Part shown: positions 16,898 through 25,820 of the stretch, in pieces | Position numbering within the stretch: position 1 is the first letter of the stretch | How the letters are laid out: every line of letters begins with the position of its first letter | Made by a program: the position numbers and the translations under genes | Source of the DNA: an uncultured Bryobacteraceae bacterium | Lineage (GTDB): Bacteria > Acidobacteriota > Terriglobia > Bryobacterales > Bryobacteraceae | NCBI GenBank assembly: GCA_938003835.1 | Contig: CALKXJ010000012.1 | Location: 124,001 to 188,000, forward strand | Length of the DNA stretch: 64,000 nt | Reading direction: 5' to 3' | The notes under the pieces: generated by a model | Database searches by the model: none | What the model was told of the DNA's origin: nothing | What the model saw: only the letters and a program-made list of their open reading frames with translations

Positions 16898-18160
16898 CTA
16901 TCTGGTCTCGGCCGGGCGGAAGTATCCTTCGTTTTCGTAGGTGACGGCCACCGACTTGCGGATCCCGTCGAACCAGCCCTGGAACTTGGCGGACTGGGCC
17001 TCGCGGTTGACCTCGTCGCGTACCTCATCGAGCGTCTTCGTCCTGATCTCCTCCACCCGGAACAGATAGAAACCGTTGGGCTGGCGCACCACCTCGCTCA
17101 CCTGGCCCGGTTTGAGCGCGAAAATGGCTTCCTTGATGTGGTCCGGCACCTGATCTTTGCGGCGGATGACGCCGAGTTCGCCGTCCTTGGCGCGCGAATC
17201 GGCATCCTCGGAGTGCTTCTTCACCAGATCGGTGAAATCCGCCCCGTCCTGGATCTGCTTGCGCAACGATTCCATGAGCGCCCGGGCCTCCTCCTCGCTC
17301 CGGTACTTGCGGCCGTCGGCGGACTTTGCCTTGGGATCGGCCGCGAAAGAGAGGTAGATCACCCTGACCCGGGCTTCGGTGAAATCGTCGCGGTGGCTTT
17401 CGTAGTACTGTTTTTCCTCCTCGGCCGAGACCGGATTCCTCAGATTGAAATCATTAAGAATCGCCTGCGACAAGAGGTCGGAGCGCACCCAGTCCAGTTG
17501 CTCGCGGTACGGGCTTCGCTCCGGGAGTCCTTCCTTTTCCGCGTATCCGACAAGGGCGTTCATCCGGGCCAGCTCGACGAGGAACTGTCTGGGGTTGGCG
17601 CGCAGGTTCTGCTGGATCTGGGGCGACGCGCCGCGCAGCAGGGCAAGCAGCTCGCCCGCGGTCAGGCGCCGGCCGCGTACCACGGCGACCACTTCCGCCT
17701 CCGGGGTCTTCTCCAGGTTCACCAGCGCCTGCTCGTTTTCCACGGTGACGGCGGCCTCCCGGTTGATCTGGTTCAGCCACTCCTTCAGGCGGACTTCCGC
17801 CTCCGCCTCACTGGTTCCCTGGCGGAACTTCTGGTAGCGGTCGCTGATGGCGGCCTGCATGAGCACCTGGGCCCGCATCCAGGCGAGCTGCTCGCGGTAG
17901 GGGCTACGCTCCGGCAGTCCCTCTTTTTCGGCCGCGGCCGCCAAGGTGCTCACCAGCGCGTAGTTGTCGACGAACAGTTTCCGGTTCTGCCGCAGGTTCT
18001 CCCGCAGCGCCGGCGGGGCGCCGAGCAGAATCCGGTCGAGATCTGCTGCCGTGAACTTGCGGCCATTGATCGTAGCCACGACCGTCTCCGGGGTGACGGC
18101 CTCCGCAGCCTGAGCCAGGGCCGGCAGCAAGAGGATGAAAAGAGGACACAGGGCGTACAC
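16898..18160 (-). CDS. SurA/PpiC-like peptidyl-prolyl isomerase with duplicated N-terminal chaperone domain
   Basis: A 420-residue exported protein: signal peptide 1-19, two tandem SurA-N-like modules (about 27-108 and 157-238), and a C-terminal parvulin PpiC domain (about 255-365, with FTDLVKKHSEDADSRAKDGELG and FALKPGQVSEVVRQPNGFYLFRVEE). The two modules share the identical 15-mer EKEGLPERSPYREQL, 130 residues apart, so the duplication is probably recent. It would catalyse prolyl isomerisation and chaperone outer-membrane proteins in the periplasm, fitting the large receptors in the window. GTG 18160 follows TGGAGGA. Its stop abuts the downstream HExxH gene. Confidence 0.88.
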   Translation of the reverse strand: MYALCPLFILLLPALAQAAEAVTPETVVATINGRKFTAADLDRILLGAPPALRENLRQNRKLFVDNYALVSTLAAAAEKEGLPERSPYREQLAWMRAQVLMQAAISDRYQKFRQGTSEAEAEVRLKEWLNQINREAAVTVENEQALVNLEKTPEAEVVAVVRGRRLTAGELLALLRGASPQIQQNLRANPRQFLVELARMNALVGYAEKEGLPERSPYREQLDWVRSDLLSQAILNDFNLRNPVSAEEEKQYYESHRDDFTEARVRVIYLSFAADPKAKSADGRKYRSEEEARALMESLRKQIQDGADFTDLVKKHSEDADSRAKDGELGVIRRKDQVPDHIKEAIFALKPGQVSEVVRQPNGFYLFRVEEIRTKTLDEVRDEVNREAQSAKFQGWFDGIRKSVAVTYENEGYFRPAETR

Positions 18161-18250
18161 GAATCTGGGATCCTCCAGCTTACTCGGCTCGATTCTAGCA
18201 CGCCGGGGGCCAGACCCCGAGCAGACCCGGTTGCAGGCCTTCCATGGGGG

Positions 18251-19510
18251 CTAGCCGGCGCGCACCTCCCGCCGCTGGGGGTCCCAGATCTGGCGCCGGC
18301 CGGTGATGAGGGCTTCGTCCGCCATGATGACCGCGACGCCGTGGGCGTAGCCGGCATCGATTGGCGCCACCGGCTCCTCGCCCGAACGGATGGCGTCGAT
18401 CCAGTTTTTCAGGTGATGCACGCGCGGCGGCAGCGGTAGGTCGATCGCTTCCGTCAGGCGGTCCGGCTCACCTGAACCCTCGCCGCTCACCGTCCAGGGC
18501 TCGCGGTTGGAGAGGTTCTTGGCGTCGAGCGTTCCCCGGGTGCCGTACCAGCGGGCGCACCGGCCCGCGCTGTTGCCGAAGACCGTCGTGTAGCGGACCA
18601 GGAAGTCCTCCGGATAGTCCAGCACCACTTCCACCGAATCGGGCGCCGTGTAGTCACCCTTCCAGCGGTAAGTGCCGCCCAGCGCCACCACGCGGCGGGG
18701 AATGCTGGCCGGCGTGACGTAGTGCACCAGGTCGAGGAAGTGCACCATCAGGTTGGTGTGCGGGCCGCGCGAGAATTCGCGATAGCCGTACCAGCCCAGA
18801 TACTGCTGCGCGCTGAAGGGCCGCCTGGGCCGGTCGCCGAGAAACAGGTTCCAGGCGACGTCCTCCTCGACCGGCACGTCTTCGAAAAACTTCGGGCCGC
18901 CGTAGCTCTGCCAGTATGGCTCGTAGCCGTTACGCGCCTGCTCGACCTTGAGGATCTTACCCAGCCGCCCCGAGGCGATGAACTCCCTGGCCGCAAGCGA
19001 CTGCGGGTAGCTGCGCATCTGGGTGCCCACTTGCACGACGACCTTGTGCTTCTTGACGGCATCGTAGGCCTCGTTCAGCTCTTTCATGTTCATCGCGATC
19101 GGCTTTTCCACGTAGACGTGCTTGCCGGCCCGCGCCGCTTCCGCGAGCATCCGGGCGTGGAGATGGTCCGGCGTGCCGATGATGACGGCGTCGATGTCCC
19201 GCATGGCCAAAAGATCACGGAAGTCGGTCACCTGGAGCGGTTCCTCGCCGGTGAACTCCTTGACCTGCTCGGCGGCGCGGCGGCGCTTGAGCCCCCAGGT
19301 GTCGCAGACGGCCCGGATCGCGATGTTGGCCTCCAGGCGAATGTCGATCGCCTCTTTGAGCAGGTTCCGCCGGCCGCAGCCGACGTTGGCCACCGCAATC
19401 CGGTCGTTGGCGCCGAGGACGCGCCGCCGGGAGGCGGTGCCGAGCGCGGCCGCCGCGAGTGTCCGGCCGAGAAACTCCCGCCGGCTTCGATCCACTTTCT
19501 CCGAATTCAT
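18251..19510 (-). CDS. Tat-exported Gfo/Idh/MocA-family oxidoreductase
   Basis: A 419-residue NAD(P)-dependent sugar oxidoreductase family protein. The N-terminus SRREFLGRTLAAAALG (residues 9-24) is a twin-arginine signal. The Rossmann part begins IAVANVGCGRRN. The signature VEKPIAMNM, with the catalytic Lys of the EKP motif, and the C-terminal dimerisation domain are present. Start ATG 19510 has GAGG upstream. Family members oxidise or reduce sugars and cyclitols, often with tightly bound NAD(P) when exported. It lies 11 nt downstream of the tandem-DUF1080 gene in the same operon, suggesting joint action on a (3-keto-)sugar. Confidence 0.87.
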   Translation of the reverse strand: MNSEKVDRSRREFLGRTLAAAALGTASRRRVLGANDRIAVANVGCGRRNLLKEAIDIRLEANIAIRAVCDTWGLKRRRAAEQVKEFTGEEPLQVTDFRDLLAMRDIDAVIIGTPDHLHARMLAEAARAGKHVYVEKPIAMNMKELNEAYDAVKKHKVVVQVGTQMRSYPQSLAAREFIASGRLGKILKVEQARNGYEPYWQSYGGPKFFEDVPVEEDVAWNLFLGDRPRRPFSAQQYLGWYGYREFSRGPHTNLMVHFLDLVHYVTPASIPRRVVALGGTYRWKGDYTAPDSVEVVLDYPEDFLVRYTTVFGNSAGRCARWYGTRGTLDAKNLSNREPWTVSGEGSGEPDRLTEAIDLPLPPRVHHLKNWIDAIRSGEEPVAPIDAGYAHGVAVIMADEALITGRRQIWDPQRREVRAG

Positions 19511-19521
19511 CGCTTGCTCCT

Positions 19522-20649
19522 CTAGAGACGCTTGATGCGCACCCGTTTGAACTCGGTCCACTTGCCCGGCCGGTGCGCCTGCAACTCGATATGACCCGCC
19601 TCCAGATTCTCCAGCCGGTCGTAGTCCAGCACCGTCTCGCCGTTGATGCGGACCAGGCAGTCGGGACCTTTGACCCACAACTGCATCAGGAACCATTCGA
19701 ACTCCCGGATCTGGGGATAGCGGGCGCGCTGGTAGGAGTAGAGCGAGCCGGTGGGATAGTGCGCCTCCGGGACGTTGTGCAACTGGATCTCGTAACGTTT
19801 GCCCTTGAGCCCCTCACCGGAAGAGCGGAACAGGACGCCGCTATTGTGGAACTGGTCGGCCCGGATGTAGAGCTGGAGCTCGAAGTCGCGGAACTTCTCT
19901 TTCGTGGCGATGTGGCCGGAGCCGTCGGCGTAGAGCACCTCGCCCAGCGCCTCGAACTTCGGGTCGCCCTCGGAGACGAACCACTTGGAAAAGTCCTCCG
20001 GGCGCTCGTAGAGCACCTCCCACTTCTCCTTGGGGGCGAGCGGGCGGATGCGCAGATTGCGGAAGCGCACCGGGTAGGAGAGCGACTCCAGGCCGATGTA
20101 GCCGCTGCGCAGCCGATGGCGGAGCTCGGGGTGGGTCTCGACGTCAAGGTCCTGGACGAGCTCCTCGTTCACCCAGACGCGCAGCAGCGGCCAGTCCATC
20201 AGCACCCGCATCGTGTTCCATTCGCCCTGGTTCCGCACGTTCACCAGCCGCGGGGCGACGATGGGGAAGATCGAGCCCATCGACTCCGGCTTGGGCATCT
20301 GATCCCGCTGGTGGAAGATGTTGATCTTGAATCCGGTCGAGGAGGGCGGCCCGTGCTCCGGCGCGTGGATATAGAGGCCGGAGTCGGACCAGCCTTGGAG
20401 AAAGAACTCCAGACGCAGGTCGAAATTCTCGAAGGTCCGGGTGGTGGAAAGCCAGGTCGGGTAGTTCGAGCTACGGTGGACGACGATGGCGCCGTCCTCG
20501 ACGTAGAAGGCCGAGGAAGGGCCCTCGCGGACCTGCCAGCCCGCCAGCGTCCGGCCGTCGAACAGTGGTTCGAAGCCGGCCTCGGCCTGGGCGCCGAGCA
20601 GCGGGGCCACCAGCGGCGAGGCGAGCAGCAGACGGCGGCGTGAGATCAT
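19522..20649 (-). CDS. secreted protein with two DUF1080 (3-keto-disaccharide hydrolase-like) domains
   Basis: A 375-residue protein with an N-terminal RRRLLLASPLVAPLLGAQA signal. Two concanavalin-like DUF1080 domains follow. The first (about 25-205) has FEPLFDGRTLAGWQVREG, FDLRLEFFLQGWSDSGLYIH and FRNLRIRPL. The second (about 208-375) is shortened at its front and has FRDFELQLYIRADQFHNSGVLFRS and ending FKRVRIKRL. DUF1080 proteins hydrolyse 3-keto-glycosides, so a partner that oxidises the sugar is expected; the adjacent Tat-exported Gfo/Idh/MocA protein fits this. It is divergent from the DegT aminotransferase gene, with about 170 nt between starts. Confidence 0.85.
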   Translation of the reverse strand: MISRRRLLLASPLVAPLLGAQAEAGFEPLFDGRTLAGWQVREGPSSAFYVEDGAIVVHRSSNYPTWLSTTRTFENFDLRLEFFLQGWSDSGLYIHAPEHGPPSSTGFKINIFHQRDQMPKPESMGSIFPIVAPRLVNVRNQGEWNTMRVLMDWPLLRVWVNEELVQDLDVETHPELRHRLRSGYIGLESLSYPVRFRNLRIRPLAPKEKWEVLYERPEDFSKWFVSEGDPKFEALGEVLYADGSGHIATKEKFRDFELQLYIRADQFHNSGVLFRSSGEGLKGKRYEIQLHNVPEAHYPTGSLYSYQRARYPQIREFEWFLMQLWVKGPDCLVRINGETVLDYDRLENLEAGHIELQAHRPGKWTEFKRVRIKRL

Positions 20650-20818
20650 CGCTCTCCAGCTTACGCAAGCGCGGGGCGGCGTGACAAGATCGGAGCCGGA
20701 TTTTCGGCTGAGAATCTGGAATTCCGCGATGAAAATTCGCGCGCCCGCCGCGCATGATATGATGCCTAGCGGCGGAGCGCGCCCCGCACGGGATTTGATT
20801 GGAGATTACGGAGGCATC

Positions 20819-22096
20819 ATGGAGAAACTGGCAATCCACGGTGGCCCCAAGGCGGTCACCAACAAGCTCGTCTACTGGCCCCAGTTCGACGAAGAGACCA
20901 TCCAGGCGGTCGCCGACGTGCTGCGGTCCGGCAAGGTGAACTACTGGACCGGGCCCAGGGGAATGGAGTTCGAAAAGAGGTTCGCCGAATGGCAGGGCAG
21001 CAAGTACGCCATCAGCACCTCTTCGGGCACGTCCGCACTACACGTGGCGCTGACCGCGCTCGGCATCGGTCCGGGCGACGAGGTCATCGTGCCCAGCTAC
21101 ACCTTCATCGCCTCGAGCTTCTCCATCGTCCAGGCCGGGGCGATCCCCCGCTTTGCCGACGTGAATCTGGAGGACCACTGCATCAGCGTCGAATCGGCGG
21201 AGAGGCTGGTCAACGAGCGCACCCGGGCGATCATGGTGGTGCACCTGTACGGCAACGTGGCTGACATGGACAAGGTGCTCGAGTTCGCCCGCAAGTACAA
21301 CCTCTTCGTCATCGAGGACAACGCCGAGGCCTTCGGAGGCGCTTACAAGGGCAAGAAGACGGGCACGCTCGGTCACATCGCCGCTTGCAGCTTCTGCCAG
21401 AACAAGACGTTCACCACCGGGGGCGAGGGCGGCATGGTGACCACCGACGACGAGGAACTGGCCTGGACTGCCCGTTCGTTCCGCGATCACGGCTACGACG
21501 TCCAGCAGCGGCTGAGCCTGCTCGAACTCGAGCAGAAGCTGCCATACATCCACAACATGGTGGGCTGGAACTACCGGATGACCGAAATGCAGTCGGTGAT
21601 CGGGCTGAAGGCGCTCGAGAAGATGGACTCCTGGAACATGCCCACCCGCAGGAGGAACGCGCGGATTCTCATGGACGCGCTCAAGGACCGGCCCGAGGTC
21701 AAGTTCATGCCGATTGACACGCCGGAGCGGCAGAACGGCTGGTACGTGACCGCCTTTTCGCTGGACATCGAGAACATGAACTGCAACATTCGCGAGTTCG
21801 TCGAGGCCGCCGTGGCCGAGGGGGCGCCCTGCTGGAAGGTCTTCTGGCCGCAGTGCCACACCGAGCGCGCCTTCCAGGAGCACCGGGCCTTCGGGCGTTC
21901 CGGCTTCCCGTTCAAGTCCCGGGAGTACACCAATCCCGCGAGCGTCGATTACACCAAGGTGGAGGTGCCCAATGCCCGCTGGCACGAAGAGCACACCTTC
22001 ACCTGCTTCGCCTATCCGACCTTTACCGAGGAGGACATGCACCAGATCGCGCACGCGCTGGTGAAGGTGATCGACCATTACACGAAACTGAAGTAG
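20819..22096 (+). CDS. DegT/DnrJ/EryC1-family PLP-dependent sugar aminotransferase
   Basis: A 425-residue aminotransferase of the DegT/DnrJ/EryC1 family. The PLP site is visible as SFCQNKTFTTGGEGG, with the internal-aldimine Lys at about 196, and VIEDNAEAFGG, with D167 pairing with the pyridine nitrogen. STSSGTSALHVAL binds the phosphate and VPSYTFIASS is the usual next motif. ATG 20819 is preceded by a perfect GGAGG (TTACGGAGGCATC). These enzymes transfer an amino group to keto-sugars, usually nucleotide-linked. It is the first gene of an operon with a Gfo/Idh/MocA oxidoreductase and a NagB-like protein, so the substrate may be a keto-sugar made by its neighbour. Confidence 0.9.
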   Translation: MEKLAIHGGPKAVTNKLVYWPQFDEETIQAVADVLRSGKVNYWTGPRGMEFEKRFAEWQGSKYAISTSSGTSALHVALTALGIGPGDEVIVPSYTFIASSFSIVQAGAIPRFADVNLEDHCISVESAERLVNERTRAIMVVHLYGNVADMDKVLEFARKYNLFVIEDNAEAFGGAYKGKKTGTLGHIAACSFCQNKTFTTGGEGGMVTTDDEELAWTARSFRDHGYDVQQRLSLLELEQKLPYIHNMVGWNYRMTEMQSVIGLKALEKMDSWNMPTRRRNARILMDALKDRPEVKFMPIDTPERQNGWYVTAFSLDIENMNCNIREFVEAAVAEGAPCWKVFWPQCHTERAFQEHRAFGRSGFPFKSREYTNPASVDYTKVEVPNARWHEEHTFTCFAYPTFTEEDMHQIAHALVKVIDHYTKLK

Positions 22097-22119
22097 CGGC
22101 AGCCGCCAGGAGGAGTTCC

Positions 22120-23166
22120 ATGCCTGAGAAACTGCGTTGGGGCGTGATCGGTTCCGGCGGAATCGCGCTGCGGCGAACCATTCCGGAGGGAATCGTCCCG
22201 GCGGCGAACGCCGAGCTGGTCGCCGTCTATGACATCAACCAGGAAGTGAACCGGCAAGTGGCGGAGCGCTTCGGCGCGCGGCCCGCCGCCGGCCTCGAGG
22301 AGCTGCTCGAGGCGCCCGTCGATGCCGTCTACATCGCCACGCCGGTGAACGTGCACCGCGCGCAGACGCTGAAGGCGGCCGCCGCGGGCAAACACGTGCT
22401 GTGCGAGAAGCCGCTGGGCCTGGACGTGGCCGAGGCGGAGGAGATGATCGAAGCTTGCCGGCGCGCGGGCGTCCAGCTTGGCGTCGGCTTGATGATGCGG
22501 TTTCACTCGCAGCATCAGGCTGCGCTCGAAATGGTGCGCCAGGGCCGACTCGGGAAACTGGTCTACGGCCGGGCGCAGCTCTCCTGCTGGTACCCGCCGA
22601 TCCCGGGCGCCTGGCGGCAGGATCCGGCGCAAGGAGGCGGCGGTTCGCTGATGGACATGGGCGGCCACACGATCGACCTGCTCGAGATGTTCTTCGGGCC
22701 GGCCGTCCAGGTGGCCTGCTTTACCGGGAATCTGGTCCACGCGTATACCCCCGAAGACAGCGCCGCCGCTTTGCTGCGATTCGCAAACGGCGCCCTCGCC
22801 ACCGTCGATGCGTTCTTTGCGATTCCGGACGCCTCCAGCAAGAACCGACTCGAGCTCTATGGCACGCGCGGCTCGATCCTGGCCGAGGGGACCATCGGGC
22901 AGGGCGAGCGCGGCCAGATGACGGCGTTCCTCGAGGAGGCCGAAGCGGCTTACGAAGCGCAGCAGCGCGAGCGGACGCTCGAAGGGGGCCTGGTGATCGC
23001 ACCGGAGCCGGTGAATATGTATCGCGCCGAGATCGAAGCCTTCAGCGCGGCGGTGCTCGCGGGCCGGCCGGTCCCGGTGGATGGAGAGATCGGCCTGCGG
23101 AGCCAGAAGGTGCTAGCCGCCTGCTACGAGTCGGCCCGAATGGGTAAGATCGTGGAGATCGCCTGA
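22120..23166 (+). CDS. Gfo/Idh/MocA-family oxidoreductase (cytoplasmic)
   Basis: A 348-residue protein without a signal peptide. The Rossmann motif GVIGSGGIA is at 8-16, the EKP motif ([10 protein letters not shown]) at 94-103, and the C-terminal domain has [18 protein letters not shown], carrying the usual acid/base Asp and His of this family. Strong AGGAGG precedes ATG 22120. It is placed between the aminotransferase and NagB-like genes with short spacers (23 and 16 nt), so the three are almost certainly co-transcribed. It probably generates or consumes a keto-sugar used by the aminotransferase; the substrate is not determined. Confidence 0.88.
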   Translation: MPEKLRWGVIGSGGIALRRTIPEGIVPAANAELVAVYDINQEVNRQVAERFGARPAAGLEELLEAPVDAVYIATPVNVHRAQTLKAAAAGKHVLCEKPLGLDVAEAEEMIEACRRAGVQLGVGLMMRFHSQHQAALEMVRQGRLGKLVYGRAQLSCWYPPIPGAWRQDPAQGGGGSLMDMGGHTIDLLEMFFGPAVQVACFTGNLVHAYTPEDSAAALLRFANGALATVDAFFAIPDASSKNRLELYGTRGSILAEGTIGQGERGQMTAFLEEAEAAYEAQQRERTLEGGLVIAPEPVNMYRAEIEAFSAAVLAGRPVPVDGEIGLRSQKVLAACYESARMGKIVEIA

Positions 23167-23182
23167 ACCAGAGGAGCTCGAG

Positions 23183-24139
23183 ATGGCCATCAACCTGATC
23201 AGCACGCTCAAAGATTCCCTGCTCGAGGGGTTCTTCCCCGCCGGCTGGGATCTCGCTAAGATCGACGCCTGCGCTTCCAACCCGCCGGAGGCCGTGCTCG
23301 AAAGGCAGCCCTGGTGGCACCCGGAGTTCGAGCCCGTCCCGTGCGAGAGCCTCTCGGACTTCGACACGATGATGGGCCATGAGATCGCCAAGCAGATCCG
23401 GCGCACCCGCGAAGCCGGACGAAAGCTCGCTCTGATCCTGCCGGTGGGGCCGATGGGCATGTACCGCTGGGCGGTCTGGTTCTTGAAGGAGTGGGGCGTG
23501 GCCTGCGACCACGTCTGGGGCTTCAACATGGACGAGTGGAGCGATGCCGAGGGCAACACGCTGCCGCCGGACAACCCGGGCGCCTTCCGCTACGCCATGG
23601 AGGACGCCTTCTACGGGCCGCTGGGTGCGCTGACCGTGCCAGCCAATCAGCGGTACTTCGCCACGCGAGAGCTGCTTCCGAGCTACCCGGAGCGCATCGG
23701 CGCGCTCAAGGCCGAGGGCGCCGAGCTCATCGTGATCTTCGGCATCGGCAGGGTCTTCCACATCGCGTTCTGGGAGCCCCATTTTGCAGCCGAGTACGCA
23801 AGCGATGAGGAGTGGAAGCAGGCCACCTACCGGCTGGGCGCCAGGCTCCATCCGCTCACCATCGAGCAGAACGCCATCACCAGCTTCAAGAGCCGAACGA
23901 CGCTGGTGCCGGCGCGCGCCAACACGATCGGCCCGGGGCTGTTTCTCCAGGCCGATCGCATCATCGGGGGCGCCGACGGGGCGCTGGGACGGGGCATGCA
24001 GTGGCAGGGCGTCAGCCTCTGGGTGACGCTGCGCTATGGCCCAGACCGCTGGGTGCCTTCGAGCTACATGCCGACGCTGCCCGGGCGGCTGTTCTTCCTG
24101 AAAGAGCTGGCCGGGCCGCTGGTGGCGGAGTGTAACTGA
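23183..24139 (+). CDS. glucosamine-6-phosphate deaminase-like (NagB fold) protein
   Basis: A 318-residue protein with the NagB/phosphosugar-isomerase fold: [18 protein letters not shown] (phosphate loop region), [11 protein letters not shown] matching the NagB NMDEY motif (D117, E118), and [16 protein letters not shown] matching GxGxDGHIAFNEP. In the latter, His193 and Glu198 are kept but the catalytic Asp position is Val191. It is longer than NagB (about 266) because of an N-terminal extension of about 60 residues. The altered motif argues against ordinary glucosamine-6-phosphate deaminase; an isomerase or deaminase on another amino-sugar is suggested by the upstream sugar aminotransferase. 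Start ATG 23183 follows an AGAGGAG. Confidence 0.78.
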   Translation: MAINLISTLKDSLLEGFFPAGWDLAKIDACASNPPEAVLERQPWWHPEFEPVPCESLSDFDTMMGHEIAKQIRRTREAGRKLALILPVGPMGMYRWAVWFLKEWGVACDHVWGFNMDEWSDAEGNTLPPDNPGAFRYAMEDAFYGPLGALTVPANQRYFATRELLPSYPERIGALKAEGAELIVIFGIGRVFHIAFWEPHFAAEYASDEEWKQATYRLGARLHPLTIEQNAITSFKSRTTLVPARANTIGPGLFLQADRIIGGADGALGRGMQWQGVSLWVTLRYGPDRWVPSSYMPTLPGRLFFLKELAGPLVAECN

Positions 24140-24148
24140 GGGACCGCT

Positions 24149-24556
24149 TCAGCGGGGTTCCGAGCGCCGCACTTGGACCCGGCGCGGCTCGCTGCGGACG
24201 CGGCTGGAGGCCTGCTGGCGGGCCTGCCGGCTGACCTGGATCCGATTGTCCACCCGCCGTGCGCCGGCCAGGCGCGCCAGCCGCGTGGCGGTGCCTTTAT
24301 GCTGGGGGACGTCGGTTCGGCCCTCGAGAATGGCGACCCCGTTGCGCACCCGCACCTTGAAACCGTTGGCGCCGATCTTGGACTGCTCGAAGCGGTGCTG
24401 GATGGCCGATTCGAGCTCCGCGTCGCTCAAGGTTCGGGTCTTGACGGGCGGCGCTGCCGGAGGAGCCGCCGGCAACTGCCCCAATAGCAGCGCCGCCAGA
24501 AACGTCAAGAGTCCGACTGCGTACGGAACAGACAGACTCGCGCGAGCAAGGAGCAT
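24149..24556 (-). CDS. exported BON-domain protein
   Basis: A 135-residue protein with a hydrophobic N-terminal segment (about 8-26), a Pro/Ala linker, and one BON domain (about 40-105: LSDAELESAIQHRFEQSKIG, KVRVRNGVAILEGRTDVPQHKGTATRLA, RRVDNRIQVSR). The tail is Arg-rich. BON domains bind lipid or membranes in the periplasm. ATG 24556 is chosen as the start because it leads directly into the signal segment; a farther ATG at 24595 would overlap the divergent gene. It is convergent with the NagB-like gene. Confidence 0.7.
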   Translation of the reverse strand: MLLARASLSVPYAVGLLTFLAALLLGQLPAAPPAAPPVKTRTLSDAELESAIQHRFEQSKIGANGFKVRVRNGVAILEGRTDVPQHKGTATRLARLAGARRVDNRIQVSRQARQQASSRVRSEPRRVQVRRSEPR

Positions 24557-24581
24557 CTGTGAAGTTAGTGCGCCGAGGTTG

Positions 24582-24587
24582 TATAAT
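24582..24587 (+). promoter_or_regulatory. -10 box TATAAT, probable leaderless start of the next gene
   Basis: A perfect TATAAT ends only 6 nt before the ATG at 24594, and no Shine-Dalgarno is present. Transcription would begin at or within a few bases of the ATG, so the mRNA is probably leaderless. A -35 is not convincing. Confidence 0.5.
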
Positions 24588-24593
24588 TCGCAC

Positions 24594-25808
24594 ATGTCTT
24601 TCGGGGAGTTCAATCGCCGCCAGCTTTTCCGTGGCGGCTTGAAGGCCGCCGCGGGCTTTACGGCCGCCTCGTATTCGCGAATTCTCGGTGCCAATGACCG
24701 GATTCTGCTGGGTGTCATCGGAACGGGCGAGCGCGGCCGTCACGTCATGAGCCTGTTCCAGAAAGACAGTCGCGTCCAGGTCACCGCCCTGTGCGACATC
24801 TACGCCGCAATGCTCGATCGGGCGCTCCAGACGGCGCCCGGCGCCAAGACCTTCACCGATCACCGTAAGTTTCTCGAATATAGAGAATTAGATATCGTCC
24901 TCAACGCCACGCCGGACCACTGGCACGCCCAGACCACGATCGACGCCCTCAACGCCGGCAAGGACGTCTATGTGGAAAAGCCCCTGACGCTCACCATCGA
25001 GGAGGGGCCGGAGATCGTCAAGGCCGCCCGCGTCAACGAACGTGTCTGCCAGGTGGGCATGCAGCAGCGCTCGGGCCCTCATTACCTGCGGGCAAAAGAG
25101 GAGTATTTCGACACCGGGCGACTGGGAAAGGTGACGCTGGCGCGGACTTGGTGGCACGGCAACACCTACCACCTCCGGCGCGCTCCGGACTATTTGCGCC
25201 AGCAGCCGTCGAACCTGGACTGGGCTCGGTTCCTCGGCCCGCTCAAATGGCGCGACTGGGACCCGCAGCAATACTGGAACTGGCGGGCGTATCTGGATTT
25301 CGGCGGCGGGCAGGTGACCGACCTGTTCACGCACTGGATCGACGTGGTGCACATGTTCCTCGGGCAGGAGATCCCGGTCTCGGCGGTGGCCGCCGGCGGG
25401 GTTTATTACTACAAAGACGGGCGCACCGCCCCGGACACCATCAACGTCCTGCTCGAGTATCCGGGCGAGTTCACCGCGACGTTCGAGGCGACGCTCGCCC
25501 CCGGCGTACGCGGCGCGGCGGTGGAGATCTGCGGCACCCAGGGCCGCCTCTGGATCAGCCGCGAGCGCTACGAGTTTCATCCGGCGGAGAAGGGCGCCAA
25601 GCCCGTGGTGGTCGAGGCGGAGCCGTACGATTTCACGCTGGACCACGTCAAGGACTTCCTCGAGTGCGTGCGGACGCGGCAGCGGCCGCGGGGCGACGTG
25701 CTGATCGGGCACCGTTCGGCCCAGGCCTCGCACCTGGGCAACATCGCCTACGTCCAGAAGCGGAGGCTGAACTTCGACCCGGTGCGCGAGGAGATTCTGC
25801 CGCTGTAG
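24594..25808 (+). CDS. Tat-exported Gfo/Idh/MocA-family oxidoreductase
   Basis: A 404-residue protein. NRRQLFRGGLKAAAGF near the N-terminus is a twin-arginine signal, although the motif is a weak variant. Rossmann motif GVIGTGERGR, the EKP motif VEKPLTLTIEEG, and a C-terminal domain with GGGQVTDLFTHWIDVVHMFLG follow; this last segment carries the Asp and His typical of catalysis. It belongs to the same superfamily as the protein at 18251-19510 but is clearly divergent. ATG 24594 lacks an SD and sits 6 nt after TATAAT, indicating leaderless transcription. Transcribed alone, divergent from the BON gene and convergent with recA. Confidence 0.86.
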   Translation: MSFGEFNRRQLFRGGLKAAAGFTAASYSRILGANDRILLGVIGTGERGRHVMSLFQKDSRVQVTALCDIYAAMLDRALQTAPGAKTFTDHRKFLEYRELDIVLNATPDHWHAQTTIDALNAGKDVYVEKPLTLTIEEGPEIVKAARVNERVCQVGMQQRSGPHYLRAKEEYFDTGRLGKVTLARTWWHGNTYHLRRAPDYLRQQPSNLDWARFLGPLKWRDWDPQQYWNWRAYLDFGGGQVTDLFTHWIDVVHMFLGQEIPVSAVAAGGVYYYKDGRTAPDTINVLLEYPGEFTATFEATLAPGVRGAAVEICGTQGRLWISRERYEFHPAEKGAKPVVVEAEPYDFTLDHVKDFLECVRTRQRPRGDVLIGHRSAQASHLGNIAYVQKRRLNFDPVREEILPL

Positions 25809-25820
25809 GGGGCGGGAGCG

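Noticed and set aside
16685-18439. 584-residue plus-strand open frame opposite ppiC
   Set aside because: Mirror of the PpiC codons; no start signal or family.
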